A stretch of 64,000 nt of DNA. It comes from Pseudoscleropodium purum (taxonomy: Eukaryota; Streptophyta; Bryopsida; Hypnales; Brachytheciaceae). The position numbers and the translations under genes were made by a program. Numbering within the stretch: position 1 is the first letter of the stretch; each line of letters opens with the position of its first letter. The stretch covers positions 33,728,001 to 33,792,000 of the forward strand of contig OZ017797.1 of the NCBI GenBank assembly GCA_963969395.1. The letters run 5' to 3'. Below are positions 38,941 through 49,239 of this stretch, in pieces. The notes under the pieces are model-generated. The model searched no databases and was not told where the DNA came from. It was given only the letters and a program-made list of their open reading frames with translations.

Positions 38941-41060
38941 GGTTACACACTTTCTGCCACAGAGGGCTATCACTTCGATTTCGGTAACACCCTCAGCTAC
39001 CATTAGCAACAGATTCAGTGCTGTTCTGGACTCATTTGAAGAGACCATGAGCTTGACATGGTTCATGATTTAATTAAACATCTGAGACCATGGGCCACCG
39101 CTGCTGAATTTTCACCTGGCCAAGGGTCCAAAATTGCAGGGTTAGGAGTTGCTTGTTGGTAGCAATAGTGGAGAGGGTTCTTTTGTGAGGCCGATGCTCT
39201 TAGTGATAAAAATAGCTCCATGTGTAATTTGAAATTCATCTTGTCATTTAGTGGCAGAGGGTTTGTCAAATTGTTTGCATGGTCACTTTGCGGCAGGGAT
39301 TGTTTTTTGGCTTGAAAACTCGCTGAAAAGTAATGAAATAGTAAAGTAGGAGGTCCACAAAGCGATCATCCAAGCACTGGAACTAAATTTTGGGGAGGTA
39401 AAACATCTTGAAATATTTTTCAGTAAAAATTTCCTTGAAAGACAAGAGGAAATGGCATGTGGCCGAAGTTGTTTCATATTTTTTTGGAGCTTTATGGAAT
39501 TAGTTATGAAATTTTGAAGCTGAACTGGCATAGGGCTGTAAAAGTGACCACCCCCTTGAATGTACACCATTTGTACATTTTGGTTCATTGAAAAAATCAA
39601 AATGTACCTCTGTGTCATGTTCGGTTCAAAAATGCCTGCTCGCAGTTCGAGCCTCCTACCTTAGGGGCTCAGTTCTAGGATATGGAAATTGCACGATTTT
39701 GAAAGGGTGACTTTGGTAGAAACGTAGGTGTTGACTCCTCTATTGCCCTGGCTTTGGATGAAGGGGAGATGGGGTGGGTTTCCATCCCCTCCGTCCTCAT
39801 GCCCAAACAACTCCCGTGCCCCTCTTGAGCTTCAGTTGTATGCCACCTTTGCCCGGAGACCTCTTGTTGTCCTCTCCTTGGCCATCCTTCCCCTTCAAAT
39901 GCTCATCAAGTTACGAGAACTCTAAAGATGATCACTTCTTTTCAAATCTATTGTTGAATCTATTAACCCTTAAGCATGGTAGTGTCCATTTTTTGGACGA
40001 TGCATAGAGTGCTTCTAGGCTTTGTTTAGACTAGCAAACTTTTCATTCATCCAATCTAATACTTGAATCTTGAAGAGAAAACTTTCCTTAGTGACCAATT
40101 TCTTGAAATTGCAGTAAATGATATTTCTGTAAAAAGATATAAGTCAAAATGTGCAAAAAAAAAATAAAAAAAGGATTGATGCGTTAGCCATGGAACGTCT
40201 GGATTCATAAGCGATGTGCCAGGAGAGCAGAGAGAAGGGCGAAATTGTAGGAATGCTGTGAACAATTGGGAAATGTGTAACAGGAAAGTAACCGTAGGAT
40301 CTTGCAGTTCATGAATAAGAACACAGGCCACAGAAACGTGAAATCTATTCCATACAATCTTCTTCGAGATCAAGAGGTTTGACCACTTCAAGAAGGTGTT
40401 GACTTTCACGGGCAAATTATCCTCGCTTCACAGATCACGACAAATCTTCAGTAGGAAAAATTTCAAAAATAAGGAAAAATCGGAAATGGGAAGAGAATCA
40501 AGCCATCTACTTTGTTGCTCAAGTCGCATTGACTGAAACTCATCGACATACCTGTCGTGAGGCTTGCAATTGCAACACCTTCGCTGAATGACGTAGAGCC
40601 CAGTTTCTTTTCATAGAAACCCCTTTCCGGAGGTCAGTACTGCAGAGGGGCATATGATCATTTCAAAAGCATGCCCGCACTCAGAGAACGATAAAACAAA
40701 GAAATACTCAACAAGAAAAACACTAAGGCATGCGTTTCGAAGCAATACAAAATATAAGCAGTGTCTGTACGACTTTGTTGTTGAGGACATTTGTCTTTCC
40801 ATTTGTCGTTGCTGTAATTATGCACAACCTTCAAGATGATAAACTAATGTTTTCAGACACTTATTGAAATTGGCTTATGGAATTATTTTAATGCAGAACG
40901 GGCACCACCGGAAATGCTCGAAGTTTGCAGCCCCTGAACAATATGAGGGACTACTAATTTCCCTTTCTCAAGTAAAGTCGCACTGGGCAGTTAGAAATTT
41001 CGTCTGAATCCTCACATGGAGCACTTCTAATTTTTGTAGTTAATTGTTGCTCTAAGTTCT
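38940..41060. other. Mixed region without a recognised gene
   Basis: Composition is more balanced here than in the preceding region. Open frames on both strands (up to 119 codons, minus strand at 40,056-40,415) show no motif I recognise. CATTTTTTGGACG occurs at 39,988 and again at 41,552, so repeat sequence is shared with the region beyond. It includes the repeat at 39,719-39,846. Confidence 0.4.
39719..39846 (-). repeat. Inverted partner of the 42.8-kb repeat
   Basis: The reverse complement of this interval matches 42,843-42,976 closely. It shares GGACGGAGGGGATGGAAAC and GGGCAATAGAGG, so the two form an inverted pair about 3 kb apart. It is likely two insertions of one small GC-rich element whose end motif is GACTCCTCTATTGCCC. 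Confidence 0.8.
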
Positions 41061-41069
41061 TGACATGCC

Positions 41070-41439
41070 CATGGTTGTCATAATGGGCGAGTTAGGGTCA
41101 TCGGACGGGACGGATGGGCAAACTAGATTGGATGGACGGACGATCCGGACAACTTTAATTTTGTAACTTATGCAATTTTGCGGAATGACACGTCACCTCG
41201 GAATGTGAAATTTGGGGCGCGGACGCCTTTAGGGTTTAGGTCAGGGTTTAGTCCGCGCCCTAACGATCTTGTTTGCACTCTAACGATCTCGTCTGCGCCC
41301 AATATGTTCCTTAATCCACATGGCATCCACGTGGCCTATTTTTCCGTTATCAAAAAGTCAACTATGTGTTGATTGTATCGGACGGGCGAGACCTCTAACG
41401 GACGGGCAAACCGGACATCCGTCCACTATGACAACCATG
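41070..41439 (+). mobile_element. hAT-like MITE, copy 2 (370 bp)
   Basis: The ends are CATGGTTGTCATA and its inverse, flanked by the perfect 8-bp duplication GACATGCC (41,062-41,069 and 41,440-41,447). It matches the reverse complement of 22,364-22,651 along most of its length. It carries extra sequence in the middle, including three TTTAGGG-like words and two CTAACGATCT(C/T)GT units (41,262 and 41,280), which accounts for the 82-base size difference. No coding sequence. Confidence 0.92.
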
Positions 41440-41449
41440 GACATGCCGT

Positions 41450-42840
41450 CAATGCCACTGGATACACACACACACCCATTGCTCGCTGAAAAATCGATGG
41501 ATGAAAAAAGTGCTTTCTCTGTCGTGTACAGCAGATCCACTCTGTTCATCGTCCATTTTTTGGACGTCGGAGCACTCCAGGGTTAAGGGGTTAAAGAACA
41601 AGCTTGATTATTGCATTTTGATAGTATCGCTGAGATATGTTTAAAATTTTCAATCTTGAGTAGACTCCGTGAAAAATGAATCTAAAGTTGCAACAAAGTC
41701 GAATCTAAAGTTTGAAGAATTGTTGTTTAGCGATATGGATGTCTATGTGCCTTAAGCTGTGTGGTAAGTGCTTTGTCTGCAACTGAAATCTGCAAGGCCA
41801 AGTCCTTGGACAAACCATAGACAAAGTGGACATAACTCTGATTGTATTGTTGTGTATCCAATATTTCAGCAATATTTGTGGAAGTGAAGCCTTCATGAGT
41901 GCAGCTTGCATAGTTTTCATCGGCAATGAAGTGAATACAAACTGCCACTCCCAGTATAGGACTCATCCCAAGTAAGATTGAAAAGTCATCCTGAGCAAGA
42001 TTGAAACTTTACTTGGAGCTTAGGACTCATGAAGATGTATTCACTCCAAGTGTAGGACTCATGAAGAAGAGGAAGTCGATAATATTCAATTGAAACAAAA
42101 GCATGATCAAATCATCTACCAAATTGTGAAAATCAAAATTAAATTGATCATCTGTAGCAACCACAAATAATTTGCCTCTAGTATAAATTACCCTAACTTC
42201 ACCATTGAATAAGCAAGAGGAATGAATTGAAGGCTTAATGAATAGAATCAGTCTCACAGTGACAGTGAGAGATCAGAGTGCGCAACAACTCAATGTGAAG
42301 CTCATGATCGAAGTAGTAAAGCCCCGTAAACCCTAAATTCGAACCTGCATTTGAATGACTTGTGCGTATATGGCATTCACGTGCTGGCGATTGCAACGCA
42401 TTTGCAGAAATAAAGAAGTCCTAATCTAAGAATCGCCTTTCAAAGTCGCAACAAGAAGTCTAGATCTATTCAGTGATTGATAGCATGACAGGAACTCCGT
42501 TATACTTCAATATCGTAGACGTGCCAATAACCGTGCTCATTCTACTTTCAAGACATTTTCGATCATGTAGGTAGGAATGTTCAATATTAATATTACAGAA
42601 TACGAAAGGTCCTTGAGATGGGTCACGCATTTGAAAAGAAAATTGAAATTTGAATCTCAAAGTTCTCACCTTTCTTTCGTTCAAAAGACATTGTTTTAGT
42701 AGGATTGAAATTGGGTTCATCCCTTCACCGGACAATGTGACCTGGACATGAAATAAAGAGGTGAGAAATCTGCATGAAGAGAGTGATTTATCCACTCATC
42801 CAAAAATACAAACTCAACTGGAGTTTTACAGACGAGAGTA
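41450..42840. other. Unassigned sequence
   Basis: No gene recognised. Minus-strand frames at 41,705-41,966, 42,027-42,257 and 42,466-42,795 are 73 to 109 codons long with no identifiable domain. The phrase GTAGGACTCATGAAGA recurs near 42,020 and 42,050, a small local duplication. Confidence 0.4.
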
Positions 42841-42842
42841 GC

Positions 42843-43260
42843 GTACGACTGAAGCTCGGGAGGGGAAGGAGGCAGGAGTCGGGTGGGGGCAGGAGTTGTT
42901 CGGGCAAGAGGACGGAGGGGATGGAAACCAACTCCCCCATCCCCCCGTCATCTAAAGCCGGGGCAATAGAGGGGGCGATCACCCTGGCCTACGACACCCT
43001 ATCCATTGGGCCAGGGAGATTGACCCCTCTATTACCCCATGTTTTACCTTACTAGAAAACCCTGAAATTTTGTATTTTGCCACATATGATAAAATTTGCA
43101 AATTCTGAATTCATATTTGCAATTCATATTTGCATTCGAAGACCCCAAATTAGCTAGGATTCATGATGAGGTACAAAATTTAAAAGGGGCACAGAACAGG
43201 GGGCAATTTTTGACATTTACCCTCTGGCGGGGCAATAGAGGGGTTAATCCTCCCTCTCCC
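42843..43260 (+). repeat. GC-rich repeat with GGGGCAATAGAGGGG foldbacks
   Basis: The first part matches the inverted copy at 39.7 kb. GGGGCAATAGAGGGG occurs at about 42,960 and 43,213, and its inverse (CCCCTCTATTACCCC) at about 43,025. Thus 42,960-43,039 folds on itself (arms of about 30 bases including CACCCTGGCC/GGCCAGGG), and about 43,022-43,235 is also bounded by inverted ends around an AT-rich core. This looks like nested or adjacent small elements of one family. Confidence 0.7.
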
Positions 43261-43376
43261 TGGCCCTGTCCATCGCCGTCGATTTCCAACGAGATGCGGG
43301 TACATCGCATGCCCATCGTGGATCGCCAGCCGGCTGTCAGTGTCAACTTTCTAAAAACAATTTTAGAAACTTTCTA

Positions 43377-43420
43377 AACCCAAGGCTTGACGTGAGGTCC
43401 CGCACGTCAAGCCTTGGGTT
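43377..43420. repeat. Perfect 18-bp stem, 8-base loop
   Basis: The arms AACCCAAGGCTTGACGTG (43,377-43,394) and its exact inverse (43,403-43,420) enclose AGGTCCCG. They are immediately followed by the palindrome GGCCACTGGCC. It may be a foldback transposon or a structured site. Confidence 0.9.
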
Positions 43421-45240
43421 GGCCACTGGCCAACTGAGTAATTGGGTCTGTTCACTCCGTTGAGATGGGCCGTTGAGGCTTGGGCCAGAATCGCTTTGGG
43501 AGTTGGGCTGTTGGGGGCTGGCTTGTTGGGCTTGTTGGGAAGCCGGGAACCCCACGGCCCACTTGGCCACGCCATTTCTCGATATGTGCAAACTTTCAGT
43601 CTTTGCTCATGTTTCTGAGTCGAGAATCTTGAGATCTGGCCATCTGGGACTAGCTTTTGAAATCCTTTCTGCATGGGACCTCGATCCAATGCCTCATGGC
43701 TAGCTACGTCTTCAGCGGACCACAGATTGGGGAGCTTCGATCTGCACCTCAACTACATGAAGAGATTGACAACGTTAACGGACTGAATCGAGATCTGTGA
43801 GTGCTGTTACTGCATGCGGTAGTATTCGATCTCATCTTTGATCTAACATGTTGACAGAGTAACAATCACCTAGTACGTGTTTCAGAGATTCTCGATCAAA
43901 CACGTTTCATGCTTATGAATGCAATAGATGTGAAGTTGAAAACCTGAATATCCAACTACAAATCTGTGTCAACCTTCATCAACCTGATCGACCTACCAAA
44001 CTCCTTCACTAACCTGATCGAGTTTTCATACCGATCGACATTTCATACCGATATTCATGTGGTCGGCCACTGATATATTGAAGTCAGATGCTCAGATCAC
44101 TTTGTACGTTTTATGCTTCACTTGCATTTGTATGAACATGTGCTGAACGTGGTTAATTGATATTGATGCTTGCTTGAAACAAAGTTGCAAGTTTATGCAA
44201 GTCGAGATTTGTGACTCTTGCAAGTCTAGATCTGCTGCAAGTTTGAGATCTGTGAGTTTTGCTAGCACTAATTCTGTGGTTAAATGACTTTGAATCCCCA
44301 TCCAGTTCCTTATCCGGCCAGTTTCAGTGTTTCCCGGAGTGGATTTCGTTGGTCAAGTCTTTGCTTGGTCGCAATTACGTTCCAAATTGTACCTGTCAAG
44401 ATGAATGGTCTTTTAATTTTGCAGGATGATACGGTCCTCCTTATTGGATGGGCTGATTGCATCAAGATCGCTGTTGTTAGAACGCGAGATTGGGATGGCT
44501 TGACTGGAATCTTGGGCCCAGGAACTATGTAGAAATACGAACAACTCTGCACATGGACTACTCCATTGCTGGACTTGCACCGTTTGGAATTCAACTGGTG
44601 ATTCTCGCTTTCCTCTCTGATGTTGATGATAATGCATCGGAGTCCATGTCTACTGCGATTTCGAATACTTATAATTTTAGATGTGTATCGCATGTTTGGG
44701 TTCCAATACGATACTGAAATCCCAAATTCTCAATAACATCTGAAACCAAAATTTGCCACGAAGGGAAAAAAAATCGCTAATTATTTAGGCCTTTGTGTAT
44801 CAATTTAGCACAAATTTTCTTGACCGGCACTGCTTAAAAGAATCTGAAAAAGAAACCCTGCTCTGAAGATTCATTGTGCTGCTAGCATCTCTTTGGGAGC
44901 TTACTTTGTGCTGCCAGCTATATCAGGGTAAGAAGTAGTTGGATGTTTTTTAAAAATCAATATTGGTCGCTAAATTTGGTGGTTTAGGATCTTTAGAATC
45001 GCTTGCAAGGTCATCCAGTGCTAATAGCAACTGTAGAGGTCTTTTTGTGCTACCAGCACTGTCATAAATTTCCGTCTGTTTTATTTTAGAATTTTTCGTG
45101 GACTCTAGTGTTGGACAAAGAGCCATCAGAGTTCTATTCATTAAATCAGGTGTGAACAGAACCAATCAAAGTTGAAATAGCACTGCTTTGTAGCAATTTC
45201 CGCCATAATGAAATTGGGTGGTGATACGAATTTTCGAGGT
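43421..45240. other. Region upstream of the kinase-lectin gene
   Basis: Balanced composition and no recognised gene. Frames of up to 129 codons occur on both strands without motifs. The part nearest 45,245 probably contains regulatory sequence of the kinase-lectin gene. Confidence 0.4.
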
Positions 45241-45244
45241 GACG

Positions 45245-45403
45245 ATGAATTTTACAACCTCACTAATAGGACAAATCATTGCAGCTGTGGTCGAAAATTT
45301 AATTTCGACCATTATCGGAGGCGGAGGTCAACAACTTGAAATGGTCCATTGCTCCATTGGAAAGCTGTTGTGGCGTGCGTCCAGTGACTTCTGGACTTCA
45401 TGA
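45245..45403 (+). CDS. Short ORF, possible leader of kinase-lectin gene
   Basis: A 52-residue frame from a true ATG, beginning M-N-F-T-T-S-L-I-G-Q-I-I-A-A-V-V-E-N-L-I-S-T-I-I. The first 25 residues form one hydrophobic or amphipathic helix, followed by G-G-G-G. Plant kinases and resistance proteins of the RPW8/HeLo type often start with such a helix, and this ORF lies just upstream of the kinase gene on the same strand. I could not find a splice path that connects it convincingly, so it may also be a small independent or upstream ORF. Confidence 0.3.
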   Translation: MNFTTSLIGQIIAAVVENLISTIIGGGGQQLEMVHCSIGKLLWRASSDFWTS

Positions 45404-45745
45404 TCCGTAAGATGCGGTCCACCTGTGAAGATCCCTACCCTTTTTGAATTGTCGGTACGCAAAGGACTGAAATGCGATGTAATCGAATACCAAATTGCAG
45501 TAGAATGCGGGGATTCGTCGGGCTCTAGTCGAACAATTTGCCCTGATCTGGAAGTCGGCAGTCGGCTGGGCTGCAATCTAGGGTTTGTGCGTTGCCTGCA
45601 CAGGGCGTCCGGTTGTTAGATTGTTTGGATGGAGCGCAAGCTCGGTATTAGGAGATGATGTTTCTCGTGCAAGTGAGGCATGTGTGAACGACGAATGTTG
45701 TGAATTTTCGTGTTTGGTGCTGTTGCATATACTTTGGCCCTCGCT

Positions 45746-48705
45746 ATGGACTGGCTTCGAGATTGTTGGCTGGTAAAGTCCCTGCGGATGCCGGGACTGC
45801 CTCGAGTGGTGGGCAGCACCGCCCCAACGAACGAAGTAAGCAATTTTTTTTCCTCCTTTCCTGTACCCACTCGACAATCCTGTCAAATTCCCACCTTGTG
45901 CCTGATTTCAGGGTCTTCCTTTTGAGCAGGACTATTTGAAGCAGTAGTCTGTTCTCCTGCTTTTCCTGTAAAGGAATCTGGTCCTAAGCTTACCTCACTG
46001 GACGTGGATGTCAAGTGCTGTCGACGCCAGCACCAGGTCCTTATGATCTACATTCGGCATGTTCTCCAGAATTGGGTCCCATCGGACGAACTTCCTCTGT
46101 CATATTGGATCGATGCCGCTCAGAATCGTTGGGAGCCAACTGTGCCGATGCAAGTGCCATCAGAATTGAAACGGGTACTGACGTGCGCGAAAAGCTTAAG
46201 TGAAGATCAGATTGTTGGCGAGAGTTGCCTCCGCTGCAGGCGGCTTTTCGACATGCCGAGCGGTCCGAAGCATGTGCCGACATTTTGAAAGAAATTCAGT
46301 GGTGCACATCGGTGATGTTCTACACCATGGTCTGCAGGAAACTCGAGTCGGATTCGGCGGCACTGAAAGATTTTCCTTGGCAAGCCCAACTTGGGTACCA
46401 TGAGCACTTTCTGCTGGAGAACGCAGCAAAAGAAGATTGGCAGCAGCTACTGCGAGATCTGGAGAATTGGCAGCGAAATCATCTTTGCAGTGCTGAAGAT
46501 TGTGGCAATACGCATTTTTGTCTTGCTGGCCAAGTATTGAGAGGACTTTCCCCCGAAGAGTTGAAGAGGGAGCAGGACCATAAATCCTTGTTGTGGAGTT
46601 TTGACGAAGAAGTTGTGAAGCACGGTCGGCCACTAGGTTCCGGTTCATTTGGTCAAGTTGTAGAAGTAACGTGGTTGGGATTCAATTACGCTCAGAAAGT
46701 TTTTAATTCCGCAGGGCTCCCTACTTTACCAGCTGAGGCCGATGCATTAGTGAAAATGATCGAATCACCCTCACATCGTCAAAGTATTCGCATATTCTAA
46801 GAACTCCCTTCTCATAGATCTAATGTGTACGGATTTACACAAGTTCATCAGAAGTCGAATGGAGGGACCTAGGTTTCAGCCTTTCTCTCATCCTGCCGCC
46901 ATCGACTTGATGCTCCAGATTGCGGATGCTGTGAGCTACATCCACTCTCGGAAGATGGCCCATTGCGACCTCAAGTCAGCGAACATTCTTGTCAACCCGG
47001 TGTCGGGTGGTGCCACGGATGATGGATTTGTGTTTGCGAAGATTGTCGATTTTGGGTTAGTGAAGACCAAGCGAGAAATAACCCGGTACTCTCATTTGAC
47101 ACACAATGTAGGTACGAGGAAGTGGATGGCACCTGAGATATTCGGGGCCAACATTGAGGACGATTATCTGGAAGATGCCTTTCCAATGAAAGCTGATGTT
47201 TACAGCTTTGGAATTGTATGTTTCGAAATCTTGTCAGGAGAGGAGCCTTTCAAGGATGTGCCAGTGACTGATCTGTACTCGAAGCTGACAACCCCCTTTC
47301 CTTTGCGGCCACGTCTTCCTTCCAACTGCCCTGCTGACTTGGCTTCCCTGGTTTGTGCGTGTTGGGATGCGGATCCTCGGAAGCGACCTACATTTGTGGA
47401 CGTTTGTCGAGTGTTGAGGTATCTGAAAGGTCTCCAACTACTGACCGGTATGTAATGAGACTCTATCTACACTCCCAACCAATGTTATTCCCTGTTGAAG
47501 CCGACTTTGAGATTGATTCCACTTTCTCTCTATCGGCAATGCAGAAGAGTATGAATTCGAGTGTTTGGCGATCGATCGGGTGTGGCCTTTTGGAAGACTG
47601 ACGAGGTTCCAGGTAAGGTTCACTAGAGAAAATTGATGCTGCACGTTCTTGATTGAGAGTGGAGGATGTGTTAAGTGAGTTACAATGCAATACCACTTCA
47701 CCCGTGAACTTCAATGTGCTTTGTTCAATTGTGGAGTAATCTAGATTCATCTCCATGAGGTTGCGTCGAATTGAACAGTCCCTAAAATTCTGTACTGACA
47801 ATTCCTAGTCATCACTGGGGGATTGGCGGCTGCATTTCACAGAAACAAGGCCCCTGGGGTGATCGTGACCCAAGGTTTCGGTGTAGTGATGGTCCTGTGG
47901 GTGATATTAAGGGTTTCAAAGTTCGTTTTAGAGACAAAAAGAAACTTGCTCTCAGAGGATTTGATTTCTCTGTCGAAAAGGAGCTGGTGCGTGATGAAAT
48001 AAATGTAGGAAGAATTTTAGAAGGCGGAGTGAGCACTCACTGGGTGAGCACTTCCTCCACCCTACAAACTCATCTTCCATCCACAATTCCACATGACTTT
48101 TCTGGAAATGCATAATGAAGGCCAAAGTGGAATTCCATGGAGTCGCAAACTAATAAAACCGAGTGGATGCAAGATGGCTACATTCCAGCTACATAGAGCA
48201 TGCAATGTAGCTAACAATTTTTAATTTGGGTTTGCTGTACTTGAAATGGTAAGATTTCTTCTACATTGTCGAATGAAATGGTCTCAGTAATACTCAGAGC
48301 CCGATCAAAGTTCCTGTTCAAAGGCACCAAATCAAAAGAGATTCCATCAGTCTAAGATGTGAAATACTGGATATTGTCAATTACGGTGTTTTGGATTTGC
48401 TCTGTGCACAGATCTTGTTCGACCACCCCAGCGAATATCTTGTTCAAGTGGAGGGATCATATTCAGCACAATACGGCTTTCCACGTGTGACGTCTCTTAG
48501 CTTCATCACCACCAAGCAGAAATACGGACCCTATGGCAAATCTGAGGAACCGATTACACCGTTCTGTTCAGAGCCTGGAAGGGTGGTCGGCTTCGATTGG
48601 ACATTCGATAGCTCGCATCTCCGTACACTTGGAGTTTCTGTGATACCCGACAACATTGTTGGTTGCTTACGGAATTTTTTAGATGAGGAAGATCAATCCG
48701 CTTGA
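45746..48705 (+). pseudogene. TKL protein kinase fused to jacalin lectin; frameshifted
   Basis: Plant Tyr-kinase-like kinase with a C-terminal jacalin domain; a putative cytosolic signalling protein. The well-read part starts at 45,930 after a GAGCAG acceptor, possibly preceded by an exon ending 45,835 (donor GTAAGC). The N-terminal region spans about 45,930-46,610. Kinase domain: G-S-G-S-F-G-Q-V loop, lysine in Y-A-Q-K-V-F, H-C-D-L-K-S-A-N catalytic loop (Cys for Arg, non-RD), D-F-G and A-P-E all intact; ends near 47,447. Later exons 47,545-47,612, 47,843-48,028 and 48,412-48,705 join in phase and encode the jacalin fold (G-P-W-G, H-P-S-E-Y-L, Y-G-P-Y-G, R-V-V-G-F). The sugar-loop Gly-x3-Asp is replaced (S-S-H-L-R). 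Two shifts are visible: frame 2 to 1 between 46,204 and 46,288, and back at about 46,757, where one extra base interrupts L-V-K-M before S-N-H-P-H-I-V. They compensate each other. It is either a recent pseudogene or an assembly error. Confidence 0.8.
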
Positions 48706-49230
48706 CTTCTGCTCTAGTCCAACAAACTTAACTTACTTGGCCCCTCTGTCTTTGGGTTCGACCATTTTGAAGAGTTACACTTCCCTCCTCGAGCTGGAAG
48801 CTAAGCGAAGGATTGCAACAGGAATGGGAGTGTTCACTAGTGTTCACCTCCAGTTTGATTGGATTATTTCCTGGCAATCCTCGGTGTTTGGTGGGCCTTT
48901 GTTGAGGATCACCCCTTCTGGAGGGTGTTTCTGTCCTCTGTCTGGTCTTCAAATCAAAGTTGCCAGATTTCAGATCATTGAATGTACAGGTACATGATCA
49001 CTTCCACATGTTTGTGGTGGTCCTCAATATTTGTTTTGGGACTTTTCCAACACTAAAGTATCAGATTGTTTCTCCTTGTTTTAGGTCTTGACACTTTAGT
49101 GTTGGAAAGATGCAATCGGTAGATATTTAAGCCTTGATTGAAAAAAATGTTCAAAATAATTTGTCAAAAAGCGAACAACACTCGCTTTAAGTTGTCTTCT
49201 CAGTAGATTGAGGTTTTGGTCTTTGGTTTG
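48706..49230. other. 3' flank of kinase-lectin gene
   Basis: A 104-codon frame overlaps the end of the gene in another frame and continues to 48,997, but shows no motif. The palindromic pair CAACACTAAAGT...ACTTTAGTGTTG (about 49,049 and 49,092) forms a small hairpin after the gene. Confidence 0.4.
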
Positions 49231-49239
49231 CAAGTCAAG

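Noticed and set aside
43363..43752. 129-codon minus-strand frame
   Set aside because: It begins in the perfect hairpin and has low-complexity Pro/Gln/Ser composition and no domain.
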